Below, one piece after another: positions 1 through 5,942 of a stretch of 6,172 nucleotides of DNA. The notes under the pieces were generated by a model that saw nothing but the letters and a program-made list of their open reading frames with translations, ran no database searches and was not told the origin of the DNA. Each line of letters begins with the position of its first letter. Position 1 is the stretch's first letter. The position numbers and the translations under genes were made by a program. This stretch comes from Lachnospiraceae bacterium (lineage in GTDB: Bacteria > Bacillota > Clostridia > Lachnospirales > Lachnospiraceae), in the NCBI GenBank assembly GCA_003488445.1, contig DNLO01000175.1, positions 1 through 6,172 on the forward strand, in the 5' to 3' direction.

Positions 1-204
1 GCTGTGAGAAGAATCTTCTGATAAAGCTCAGTCTCCATGACGGGCAGACAGACTCGCTTGCGAGGCTGGATGCGCCGGCATGAGAGACGCTAACATGAAT
101 GAGCAAGAAGGACGAAAGTCCGGATTGCGAATTCATGAAGCATGGCGGGAGCGAAGCGGAGCCATGCGCAGAGCTTTATCATCAATAGACGGATAAGACA
201 TAGC
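1..204 (+). ncRNA. raiA-motif structured noncoding RNA upstream of hpf/raiA
   Basis: A multi-branched RNA can be drawn by hand. The closing helix pairs 19-29 with 171-181 (11 perfect base pairs). Arm A pairs 31-39 with 79-88 (bulged A83), then 41-45 with 72-77, then a hairpin 49-68 with a CUUG loop at 57-60. Arm B pairs 94-100 with 131-137, 103-106 with 125-128 and 110-113 with 118-121; its internal loops are GA/GA and GAA/GGA, capped by a GAAA tetraloop at 114-117. Arm C pairs 140-146 with 161-167 around a GCGAAGC mini-hairpin. An outer helix may pair 1-6 with 199-204. The GNRA loop and GA mismatches only make sense on the + strand. There is no credible ORF here. Size, complexity and position just before an hpf gene match the raiA RNA motif of Firmicutes and Actinobacteria, reported to affect sporulation and aggregation in Clostridium. 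Identity is by architecture and context, not by a covariance search. The ends are approximate, and the true 5' end and promoter may lie before the window. Confidence 0.85.
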
Positions 205-211
205 ATTAATC

Positions 212-236
212 ATGGGCTGGCGAAATGCCGGCCCAT
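212..236 (+). terminator. Strong stem-loop after the raiA RNA, possible weak terminator
   Basis: Positions 212-221 pair with 227-236 over ten base pairs, including one U-G wobble (218 with 230), around a five-base GAAAT loop. The stem is GC-rich but is followed only by UUUGG, so the U-tract is poor for a classical intrinsic terminator. It could end the raiA transcript, act as a 3' stability element, or be a leader structure if hpf is also read from upstream. The extended -10 box of the putative hpf promoter begins two bases after the stem. Confidence 0.45.
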
Positions 237-237
237 T

Positions 238-246
238 TGGTATACT
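238..246 (+). promoter_or_regulatory. Extended -10 promoter element for hpf
   Basis: TGGTATACT matches the extended -10 form TGnTATAAT with one mismatch in the hexamer. No good -35 box lies 16-18 bp upstream, where the stem-loop at 212-236 sits; an upstream TG commonly compensates for a weak -35. Transcription would start near 252-254 and give a leader of about 33 nt carrying the ribosome binding site at 271-277. This would let hpf be expressed separately from the upstream RNA. Confidence 0.45.
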
Positions 247-286
247 ACAAGCATCCCATCATTCATTTAAGAGGAGGACTGCATAA

Positions 287-814
287 ATGAAATATGTCAT
301 CATAGGGAAAAACATAGATGTCACAGCCGGACTCAGAGCCAGCGTGGAAGAGAAGATAGGAAAGCTGGAGAAGTATTTCACCCCTGACACCGAGGTGCAC
401 GTGACACTCTCGGTGGAGAAGGAAAGACACAAGATAGAGGTCACGATCCCTGTAAAGGGAAGTATCATCAGATCCGAGCAGGTCAGCAACGATATGTATG
501 TATCCATCGACCTGGTCGAGGAGATCATCGAGAGACAGCTCAAGAAGTACAAGAACAAGATCATAGACAAGGAGCAGGCTGCAGAGTCTTTCAGGAAGGA
601 ATACGTTGAGAGAGAGTATCAGGATGAGGATGAGATACAGATCGTCCGTACGAAGCAGTTTGACATGAAGCCCATGTATCCCGAGGATGCATGCGTGCAG
701 ATGGAGCTTCTGGGACATAACTTCTACGTGTTCCGCAATGCCGAGACAGATGCGGTCAATGTGGTGTACAAGCGAAAGGGAAACACTTACGGACTAATTG
801 AACCCGAAGTATAG
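287..814 (+). CDS. hpf: Long-form ribosome hibernation promoting factor (HPF/RaiA)
   Basis: This 175-residue cytoplasmic protein binds the 30S subunit in the mRNA/tRNA channel and, in long-form families, pairs two 70S ribosomes into inactive 100S dimers in stationary phase or stress. The N-terminal S30AE-type domain spans about residues 1-100, starting MKYVIIGKNIDVT. A charged linker (about 100-118, rich in E, D and R) leads to the C-terminal dimerisation domain, about 119-175. That domain shows the family pattern KQFDMKPM, EDACVQMELLGHNFYVFRN, and an ending NVVYKRKGNTYGLIEP. Length is normal for the long form, and both domains appear intact. The start is fixed by GAGGAGG at 271-277, nine bases before the ATG. 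It has its own likely promoter upstream and an intrinsic terminator downstream, so it is probably transcribed apart from the butyrate operon. The upstream raiA-motif RNA is the usual neighbour of this gene. Confidence 0.96.
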   Translation: MKYVIIGKNIDVTAGLRASVEEKIGKLEKYFTPDTEVHVTLSVEKERHKIEVTIPVKGSIIRSEQVSNDMYVSIDLVEEIIERQLKKYKNKIIDKEQAAESFRKEYVEREYQDEDEIQIVRTKQFDMKPMYPEDACVQMELLGHNFYVFRNAETDAVNVVYKRKGNTYGLIEPEV

Positions 815-831
815 GATAAAACCGGAATAAG

Positions 832-866
832 AAAGGATGCTGCAAGTCATGCAGCATCCTTTTTTT
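832..866 (+). terminator. Intrinsic terminator of hpf
   Basis: The GC-rich stem 835-844 pairs perfectly with 850-859 (10 bp), extended by A-T pairs, around the loop AGTCA at 845-849, and runs straight into seven T residues (860-866). It lies 18 bases after the hpf stop codon. This is a classical Rho-independent terminator and marks the boundary between hpf and the butyrate operon. Confidence 0.95.
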
Positions 867-891
867 CGGCTGAAGAACCGTTTTCTTATTA

Positions 892-920
892 TTGAAAAGA
901 AAGCCCCCGTGTGATAGACT
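892..920 (+). promoter_or_regulatory. SigA-type promoter of the butyrate operon
   Basis: A -35 hexamer TTGAAA (892-897, five of six consensus) and a -10 hexamer TAGACT (915-920, four of six) are separated by exactly 17 bp. The -10 box is preceded by TG (912-913), giving the extended form TGaTAGACT. Transcription should start around 926-928, leaving a leader of about 75 nt before thl. It is the only good promoter between the hpf terminator and thl, and the gaps inside the operon are too small to suggest others. I see no classical Rex operator (TTGTTAA/TTAACAA type) overlapping it. Confidence 0.75.
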
Positions 921-926
921 ATTGCA

Positions 927-944
927 GGTTGGCTCTTGCTGACC
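927..944 (+). promoter_or_regulatory. Small hairpin at the start of the thl leader RNA
   Basis: Positions 927-933 (GGTTGGC) can pair with 938-944 (GCTGACC) around the loop TCTT, using two tandem G-U wobbles. It sits at or just after the predicted transcription start, where 5' stem-loops often protect long operon mRNAs from degradation. It has no U-tract and matches no riboswitch I know. The rest of the leader (945-988) shows only a weak GCGT/ACGC pairing. Confidence 0.3.
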
Positions 945-1001
945 GGCGTATTTAACGACGCGAAAACTCTCAAATATTTCTAACCATCAAGGAGGTACTT
1001 A

Positions 1002-2195
1002 ATGTCTAAAAAGATCGTCTTGGCCGGAGCGTGCCGTACCGCTATCGGCACAATGGGAGGTTCACTTTCCACTACTCCTGCAGCAAAACTCGGATCAATC
1101 GTAATAGGTGAGGCTCTGAAGAGGGCGGGAGTACCTGCAGATAAGGTAGATCACGTCTATATGGGCTGCGTCATCCAGGCGGGACTCGGACAGAACGTCG
1201 CACGTCAGGCTTCTCTGGGAGCAGGACTTCCGATAGAGACACCTGCAGTCACTGTCAACGTGGTATGCGGATCCGGACTCAATGCTGTGAACATGGCTGC
1301 ACAGATGATCCAGGCAGGGGACGCCGATATAGTAGTGGCCGGCGGTATGGAGAACATGTCCATGGCACCCTATGCTATACCTCAGGGGCGTTACGGATAC
1401 AGGATGACATGGCCGAGCCAGAGCCAGGGCGCGCTGGTGGATACCATGGTAAAGGATGCTCTCTGGGATGCATTCAACGATTACCATATGATCACCACCG
1501 CTGACAATATCGCAAAGCAGTGGAAGCTCACAAGAGAAGAGCTGGACGAGTTCGCACTGAACAGTCAGCTGAAGGCATGCAAGGCTATCGAGACAGGCGC
1601 ATTCAAGGATGAGATAGTACCCGTAGAGGTAAAGAAGAAGAAAGAGACGATCATGTTCGATACCGATGAGGGACCGAGACAGGGCTCTACGATAGAGGGT
1701 CTTGCAAAGCTGAAGCCCATCAATCCCGACGGAGTAGTCACCGCCGGTAACGCATCGGGCATCAACGACGGAGCTGCAGCAGTCGTAGTCATGACAGAGG
1801 AGAAGGCAAAGGAGCTTGGTGTGACTCCCATGGCAGAGTTCGTAGCCGGAGCACTCGCAGGCGTGGATCCTTCCATCATGGGCATAGGTCCCGTAGCCGC
1901 TACTAAGAAGGTAATGGCAAAGACCGGGATGAAGATAGAAGACTTTGACATATATGAGGCAAACGAGGCTTTCGCTGCACAGTCTGTAGCAGTAGGAAAG
2001 GATCTGGGATTCGATCTCGCGAAGCTCAACATCAACGGCGGAGCCATCGCACTCGGACATCCCGTAGGAGCATCGGGAGCCAGGATACTCACCACTCTGC
2101 TCTACAACATGAAGAAGACAGGAGCAAAGACGGGTCTGGCTACACTCTGCATCGGCGGAGGCATGGGCTGCGCTACGATAGTTAAGGCGATCTGA
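1002..2195 (+). CDS. thl: Acetyl-CoA C-acetyltransferase (biosynthetic thiolase)
   Basis: This 397-residue cytoplasmic enzyme condenses two acetyl-CoA to acetoacetyl-CoA and releases CoA, the entry step of butyrate synthesis. Family landmarks are all present. The acyl-accepting cysteine is C89 in [19 protein letters not shown] lies at 321-327, H353 in [11 protein letters not shown], and the second catalytic cysteine is C383 in [10 protein letters not shown]. The glycine-rich N-terminal region and the substrate loop domain (about 120-250) are of normal length for the thiolase II family (about 390-400 residues). The start is set by AAGGAGG at 989-995, six bases before the ATG. It is the first gene of the operon, behind the promoter at 892-920, with crt beginning 18 bases after its stop. 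The context of hbd, crt and bcd supports the biosynthetic rather than the beta-oxidation direction. No defects are seen. Confidence 0.97.
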   Translation: MSKKIVLAGACRTAIGTMGGSLSTTPAAKLGSIVIGEALKRAGVPADKVDHVYMGCVIQAGLGQNVARQASLGAGLPIETPAVTVNVVCGSGLNAVNMAAQMIQAGDADIVVAGGMENMSMAPYAIPQGRYGYRMTWPSQSQGALVDTMVKDALWDAFNDYHMITTADNIAKQWKLTREELDEFALNSQLKACKAIETGAFKDEIVPVEVKKKKETIMFDTDEGPRQGSTIEGLAKLKPINPDGVVTAGNASGINDGAAAVVVMTEEKAKELGVTPMAEFVAGALAGVDPSIMGIGPVAATKKVMAKTGMKIEDFDIYEANEAFAAQSVAVGKDLGFDLAKLNINGGAIALGHPVGASGARILTTLLYNMKKTGAKTGLATLCIGGGMGCATIVKAI

Positions 2196-2213
2196 GGTTA
2201 AGGAGAAGAGATA

Positions 2214-3008
2214 ATGGGATTTGTTGATTATGAAGTAAAAGGAAACTATGCGGTCATCACCATCAACAGGGAGCAGGCTCTCAATGCATTGAATTCAGAG
2301 GTGCTTGATGACCTCGACAAGGTGATAGACGGCATCGATCTCGAGACCGTGAGGGCGGTAGTGCTCACGGGAGCCGGCGAGAAGTCATTCGTGGCAGGAG
2401 CCGACATAGGCGAGATGAGCACACTCACAAAGGCAGAGGGAGAGGCATTCGGAAAGAAAGGAAACGATATCTTCCGTAAGATCGAGACCTGCCCCATACC
2501 TTTCATAGCAGCAGTGAACGGATTCGCACTCGGCGGAGGATGCGAGATCTCCATGAGCTGCGATATCAGGATAGCTTCCGACAGCGCGATGTTCGGACAG
2601 CCTGAGGTGGGACTCGGCATCACTCCGGGATTCGGCGGCACACAGAGGCTCGCGCGTATAGTAGGCCCCGGCATGGCTAAGCAGCTCATCTATACGGCAC
2701 GCAACATCAAGGCTGACGAGGCACTGCGCATAGGTCTCGTGAATGCGGTATATCCCGCAGCAGAGCTCATGGAGCAGGCCGAGAAGATGGCATCCACTAT
2801 AGCCGGAAACGCACCCATAGCGGTACGTGCCTGCAAGAAGGCCATTAACGAGGGACTCGAGCTTCCCATGGATGAGGCCATAGCTCTGGAGGAGAAGCTC
2901 TTCGGCTCCTGCTTCGAGTCTGAGGATCAGAGAGAGGGTATGGCAAACTTCTTAAGGAAGAAGGACGACCCTGCGAAGGTAAAGCACGTAGCATTTCAGA
3001 ACAAATAA
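2214..3008 (+). CDS. crt: 3-hydroxybutyryl-CoA dehydratase (crotonase)
   Basis: This 264-residue enzyme of the enoyl-CoA hydratase/isomerase superfamily removes water from 3-hydroxybutyryl-CoA to give crotonyl-CoA. The oxyanion-hole motif AGADI is at 61-65 and NGFALGGG at 102-109. The two catalytic glutamates are E111 (GGGCE) and E131 (FGQPEVGLG), 20 residues apart as in the rat hydratase pair. The helical C-terminal trimerisation region follows. The C-terminus runs about ten residues past the usual FLxKR end, closing with KVKHVAFQNK, a minor variation. The ribosome binding site AAGGAGA (2200-2206) lies in the 18-base gap after thl, so the genes are surely co-transcribed. Substrate preference for the C4 compound is inferred from the operon; the fold alone does not prove it. 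Confidence 0.96.
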   Translation: MGFVDYEVKGNYAVITINREQALNALNSEVLDDLDKVIDGIDLETVRAVVLTGAGEKSFVAGADIGEMSTLTKAEGEAFGKKGNDIFRKIETCPIPFIAAVNGFALGGGCEISMSCDIRIASDSAMFGQPEVGLGITPGFGGTQRLARIVGPGMAKQLIYTARNIKADEALRIGLVNAVYPAAELMEQAEKMASTIAGNAPIAVRACKKAINEGLELPMDEAIALEEKLFGSCFESEDQREGMANFLRKKDDPAKVKHVAFQNK

Positions 3009-3036
3009 TAGCAGCAGCATTTAAGGAGGATAAAAC

Positions 3037-3912
3037 ATGAAGGTAGCAGTCATTGGTGCCGGTACAATGGGACAGGGTATCGCAAAGGCATTCGCTCAGT
3101 GCGATGATTTCGACAAGGTATATCTTTGCGATATCAAGACAGAGTTTGCCGAGGGCGGACTCGCAAAGATCAAGAAAGGCTATGAGAAGCTCGTATCAAA
3201 GGGAAAGATGGATCAGGCAGCGGCAGACGGATATCTGGCAAAGTTTGAGACCGGACTCAACTCCATAGCGACAGATCCCGACCTCGTAGTCGAGGCAGCG
3301 CTCGAAGTGATGCAGATCAAGCAGGATTGCTTCAAGGATCTGATGGAGAACGTGGTAAAGAACGAGAACTGCATCTTTGCTTCGAACACATCATCTCTCT
3401 CCATCACGGAGATCGGAGCAGGACTTCCGAAGCCCATCATAGGCATGCACTTCTTCAATCCCGCAGACAGGATGAAGCTCATCGAGGTGATAGCAGGTGC
3501 CAATACACCCGCAGACCTGGTGCAGAAGGTGAACGACATATCAGTGAAGCTCGGCAAGACGCCCGTACAGGTGAACGAGGCTCCCGGCTTCGTGGTAAAC
3601 CGCATCCTCATTCCCCTCATCAATGAAGGTATCTTCGTGTATTCCGAGGGCATCTCTGATATAGAGGGTATAGACAATGCAATGAAGCTCGGCTGCAACC
3701 ATCCCATGGGACCCCTGGAGCTGGGCGACTATGTAGGACTGGACATCGTCCTTGCCATCATGGAGACACTTTACAAGGAGACAGGCGACTCCAAGTATCG
3801 TCCCGCTCCTCTCCTCAAGAAGATGGTGAGAGGCAAGAAGCTGGGTGTGAAGACCGGTATCGGCTTCTACGACTATGCTGACGGCGGCAAGGTAGCGACT
3901 GACAAGAAATAA
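3037..3912 (+). CDS. hbd: 3-hydroxybutyryl-CoA dehydrogenase
   Basis: This 291-residue cytoplasmic enzyme reduces acetoacetyl-CoA to (S)-3-hydroxybutyryl-CoA. The N-terminal Rossmann domain (about 1-183) opens with the dinucleotide motif GAGTMG (7-12). An acidic residue, D32, at the end of the second strand favours NAD(H) over NADP(H). Catalytic residues of the family are present: S119 in SNTSSL, the H138-E150 dyad ([15 protein letters not shown]), and N188 in GFVVNR. The C-terminal 3HCDH dimerisation domain (about 185-285) contains the expected [15 protein letters not shown] and ends GIGFYDY. Length is normal (about 280-290). The start follows AAGGAGGA (3023-3030), six bases upstream. The gap from crt is 28 bases. 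In most homologues I know the loop after the catalytic histidine reads NPAPVMKL; here it is NPADRMKL, probably a lineage variant. Confidence 0.97.
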   Translation: MKVAVIGAGTMGQGIAKAFAQCDDFDKVYLCDIKTEFAEGGLAKIKKGYEKLVSKGKMDQAAADGYLAKFETGLNSIATDPDLVVEAALEVMQIKQDCFKDLMENVVKNENCIFASNTSSLSITEIGAGLPKPIIGMHFFNPADRMKLIEVIAGANTPADLVQKVNDISVKLGKTPVQVNEAPGFVVNRILIPLINEGIFVYSEGISDIEGIDNAMKLGCNHPMGPLELGDYVGLDIVLAIMETLYKETGDSKYRPAPLLKKMVRGKKLGVKTGIGFYDYADGGKVATDKK

Positions 3913-3948
3913 GTAAATACATAAATAAGCAATGGAGGAACAATAATC

Positions 3949-5115
3949 ATGGATTTTACTTTAGCCAAGGAACATGAGATGGCGAGACAGCTCTTCAAAG
4001 AGTTCGCCGAGAATGAAGTAAAGCCGCTTGCCCAGGAAGTCGATCAGGAGCACAGATTTCCCAGAGAGACTGTAGACAAGATGGCAAGGTACGGCTTCAT
4101 GGGTATCCCGGTACCCAAGGAGTACGGCGGACAGGGATGCGACACACTCACATATGCAATGTGCGTGGAGGAGCTCTCCAAGGTATGCGGTACCACCGGC
4201 GTCATCGTATCGGCTCATACTTCACTCTGCATAGATCCCATCATGACTTTCGGTACTGATGAGCAGAAGCAGAAATATCTGATTCCCCTCGCAAAGGGCG
4301 AGAAGCTGGGAGCTTTCGGACTGACAGAGCCCGGTGCAGGTACCGATGCTCAGGGTCAGCAGACAAAGGCCGTCCTTGACGGAGACGAGTGGGTCTTAAA
4401 CGGATCAAAGTGCTTCATCACCAACGGTAAGGAAGCAGACGTATATGTGATCTTCGCCGTTACCGGCAAGGTCGAGAAGCGCGGAAGGATGATGAAGGAG
4501 ATCTCAGCCTTCATAGTGGAGAAGGGAACTCCCGGATTCACCTTCGGAACCAAGGAGAACAAGATGGGTATCTGCGGATCCGCTACATACGAGCTCATCT
4601 TCACGGACTGCCGTATACCCAAGGGCAATCTTTTGGGACAGCAGGGCAAGGGCTTCAACATAGCAATGCATACTCTGGACGGAGGACGTATCGGAATAGC
4701 CGCACAGGCACTCGGACTCGCAGCAGGAGCTCTGGAGACCACCATCAACTACGTCAAGGAGCGTAAGCAGTTCGGAAAGGCTATCGGCAACTTCCAGAAC
4801 ACCCAGTTCCAGCTCGCTGACATGGCTACAAAGGTAGAGGCTGCAAGGCTTCTGGTATACAGGGCAGCAAGGAAGAAGGACGAGTACAAGAAGGATCCCA
4901 AGGTTTCATACTCGGTAGAGGCTGCTCAGGCAAAGCTCTGCGCTGCAGAGGTTGCAATGGAAGTGACCACCAAGGCTGTACAGCTCCACGGCGGATACGG
5001 CTACATCAAGGAGTATGACGTAGAGAGAATGATGCGTGATGCCAAGATCACTGAGATCTATGAGGGAACCAGCGAGGTTCAGAGAATGGTCATCTCAGCG
5101 GCACTGCTCAAGTAA
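3949..5115 (+). CDS. bcd: Butyryl-CoA dehydrogenase
   Basis: This 388-residue FAD enzyme of the acyl-CoA dehydrogenase family works here as crotonyl-CoA reductase. The helical N-terminal domain (about 1-120) carries GIPVPKEYGGQG. The middle beta domain has the flavin/substrate signature FGLTEPGAGTDA (123-134) and LNGSKCFITNG (150-160). The C-terminal helical domain has QFGKAIGNFQ (274-283), LHGGYGYIKEY and EIYEGTSEVQR. The catalytic base is E372 in YEGT, aligning with E367 of Megasphaera butyryl-CoA dehydrogenase and E368 of short-chain acyl-CoA dehydrogenase. The ribosome binding site GGAGGA (3934-3939) lies in an A-rich 36-base gap after hbd. With etfB and etfA next to it, it should form the cytoplasmic Bcd-EtfAB complex that reduces crotonyl-CoA and ferredoxin together at the expense of NADH. 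Bifurcation is inferred from family and context. Confidence 0.97.
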   Translation: MDFTLAKEHEMARQLFKEFAENEVKPLAQEVDQEHRFPRETVDKMARYGFMGIPVPKEYGGQGCDTLTYAMCVEELSKVCGTTGVIVSAHTSLCIDPIMTFGTDEQKQKYLIPLAKGEKLGAFGLTEPGAGTDAQGQQTKAVLDGDEWVLNGSKCFITNGKEADVYVIFAVTGKVEKRGRMMKEISAFIVEKGTPGFTFGTKENKMGICGSATYELIFTDCRIPKGNLLGQQGKGFNIAMHTLDGGRIGIAAQALGLAAGALETTINYVKERKQFGKAIGNFQNTQFQLADMATKVEAARLLVYRAARKKDEYKKDPKVSYSVEAAQAKLCAAEVAMEVTTKAVQLHGGYGYIKEYDVERMMRDAKITEIYEGTSEVQRMVISAALLK

Positions 5116-5142
5116 GAATAAAGGTAAAGGAGTGAAGATACA

Positions 5143-5928
5143 ATGAAAGTTATCGTTTGTATAAAGCAGGTGCCGGATACCAAGGGCGGAGTAAAGTTCA
5201 ATCCCGACGGCACATTGGACAGAGGAGCTATGCTCGCCATCATGAACCCTGACGACAAGGCAGGACTTGAGGCAGCACTCAGACTCAAGGATCAGTACGG
5301 AGCAGAGGTAACAGTGCTCACCATGGGACTTCCCAAGGCAGCTGACGTGCTGCGCGAGGCCCTGGCAATGGGCGCAGACAAGGGCATCCTCGTCACAGAC
5401 AGAGTGCTCGGAGGCGCAGACACATGGGCTACATCCAGCACCATCGCAGGTGCTATCCGCAATCTGGAGTATGATCTCATCATCACAGGCCGTCAGGCTA
5501 TCGACGGAGATACGGCTCAGGTCGGACCTCAGATCGCAGAGCATCTGCAGATCCCCGTTATCTCATATGCGCAGGAGATCAAGATTGACGGAGACAAGGT
5601 GATCGTAAAGCGTCAGTACGACGACAGGTATCACATGCTCGAGGCAAAGATGCCCTGCCTGATCACAGCTCTCTCCGAGCTCAACGAGCCCAGATACATG
5701 ACACCCGGCGGCATCTTCGATGCAGTCAATGCAGACATCACCACATGGGGCAGAGCTGACCTGAAGGATGTGGATGATGCGAACATCGGTCTGGCCGGAT
5801 CACCTACAAAGATCGCAAAGGCATCCGATAAGGTAAGAAAGGGAGCAGGCGAGAAGGTCGTGCCCGACACCCCCGAGGATGCAGTCAAGTATATCGTTGG
5901 TAAACTGGACGAAAAGCACGTCATCTAA
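5143..5928 (+). CDS. etfB: Electron transfer flavoprotein beta subunit
   Basis: This 261-residue subunit pairs with EtfA and passes electrons to Bcd. The N-terminus is MKVIVCIKQVPDT, the family signature. NPDDKAGLEAALRLKD (35-50), GADTWATSS (91-99) and GRQAIDGDTAQVGPQ (116-130) form the conserved nucleotide-binding surface. In clostridial bifurcating Etfs this site holds the beta-FAD that splits electron pairs from NADH, whereas in mitochondrial-type Etfs it holds AMP. The strong match to the clostridial pattern and the location behind bcd support the bifurcating type, though I cannot align it rigorously. Length is normal (about 260). The start follows AAAGGAG (5126-5132), ten bases upstream. 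The gap from bcd is 27 bases, and etfA begins 14 bases after the stop. Confidence 0.97.
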   Translation: MKVIVCIKQVPDTKGGVKFNPDGTLDRGAMLAIMNPDDKAGLEAALRLKDQYGAEVTVLTMGLPKAADVLREALAMGADKGILVTDRVLGGADTWATSSTIAGAIRNLEYDLIITGRQAIDGDTAQVGPQIAEHLQIPVISYAQEIKIDGDKVIVKRQYDDRYHMLEAKMPCLITALSELNEPRYMTPGGIFDAVNADITTWGRADLKDVDDANIGLAGSPTKIAKASDKVRKGAGEKVVPDTPEDAVKYIVGKLDEKHVI

Positions 5929-5942
5929 GGGAGGAAAAGAAA

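Noticed and set aside
1..81. A short open stretch on the + strand (frame 3, ending at the TGA at 80-82) as the tail of an upstream gene such as comF
   Set aside because: The roughly 26-residue reading has no resemblance to a ComF C-terminus, and the whole segment is engaged in the paired arms of the structured RNA.
19..181. A metabolite riboswitch or T-box controlling hpf
   Set aside because: No T-box sequence or known riboswitch core is visible, and no expression platform joins it to the hpf start. The architecture and gene context fit the raiA motif better.
263..718. Antisense open frames opposite hpf (263-718 and 259-570, - strand)
   Set aside because: The translations are leucine- or serine-rich artefacts without recognisable domains, and hpf on the + strand has both of its domains intact.
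867..884. A second terminator, CGG/CCG followed by TTTT
   Set aside because: Only a three-base-pair stem with an eight-base loop; too weak, and the perfect terminator at 832-866 already explains the transcript end.
867..1001. A Rex operator controlling the butyrate operon
   Set aside because: I looked for the TTGTTAA-N-TTAACAA pattern on both strands near the promoter and found only isolated fragments (TTTAAC at 951-956).
1095..2060. A 321-codon open frame on the - strand opposite thl
   Set aside because: It lies wholly inside a gene with clear catalytic motifs. Its translation is rich in C, Y, H and S with no family resemblance, as expected from the complement of a codon-biased gene. No ribosome binding site supports it.
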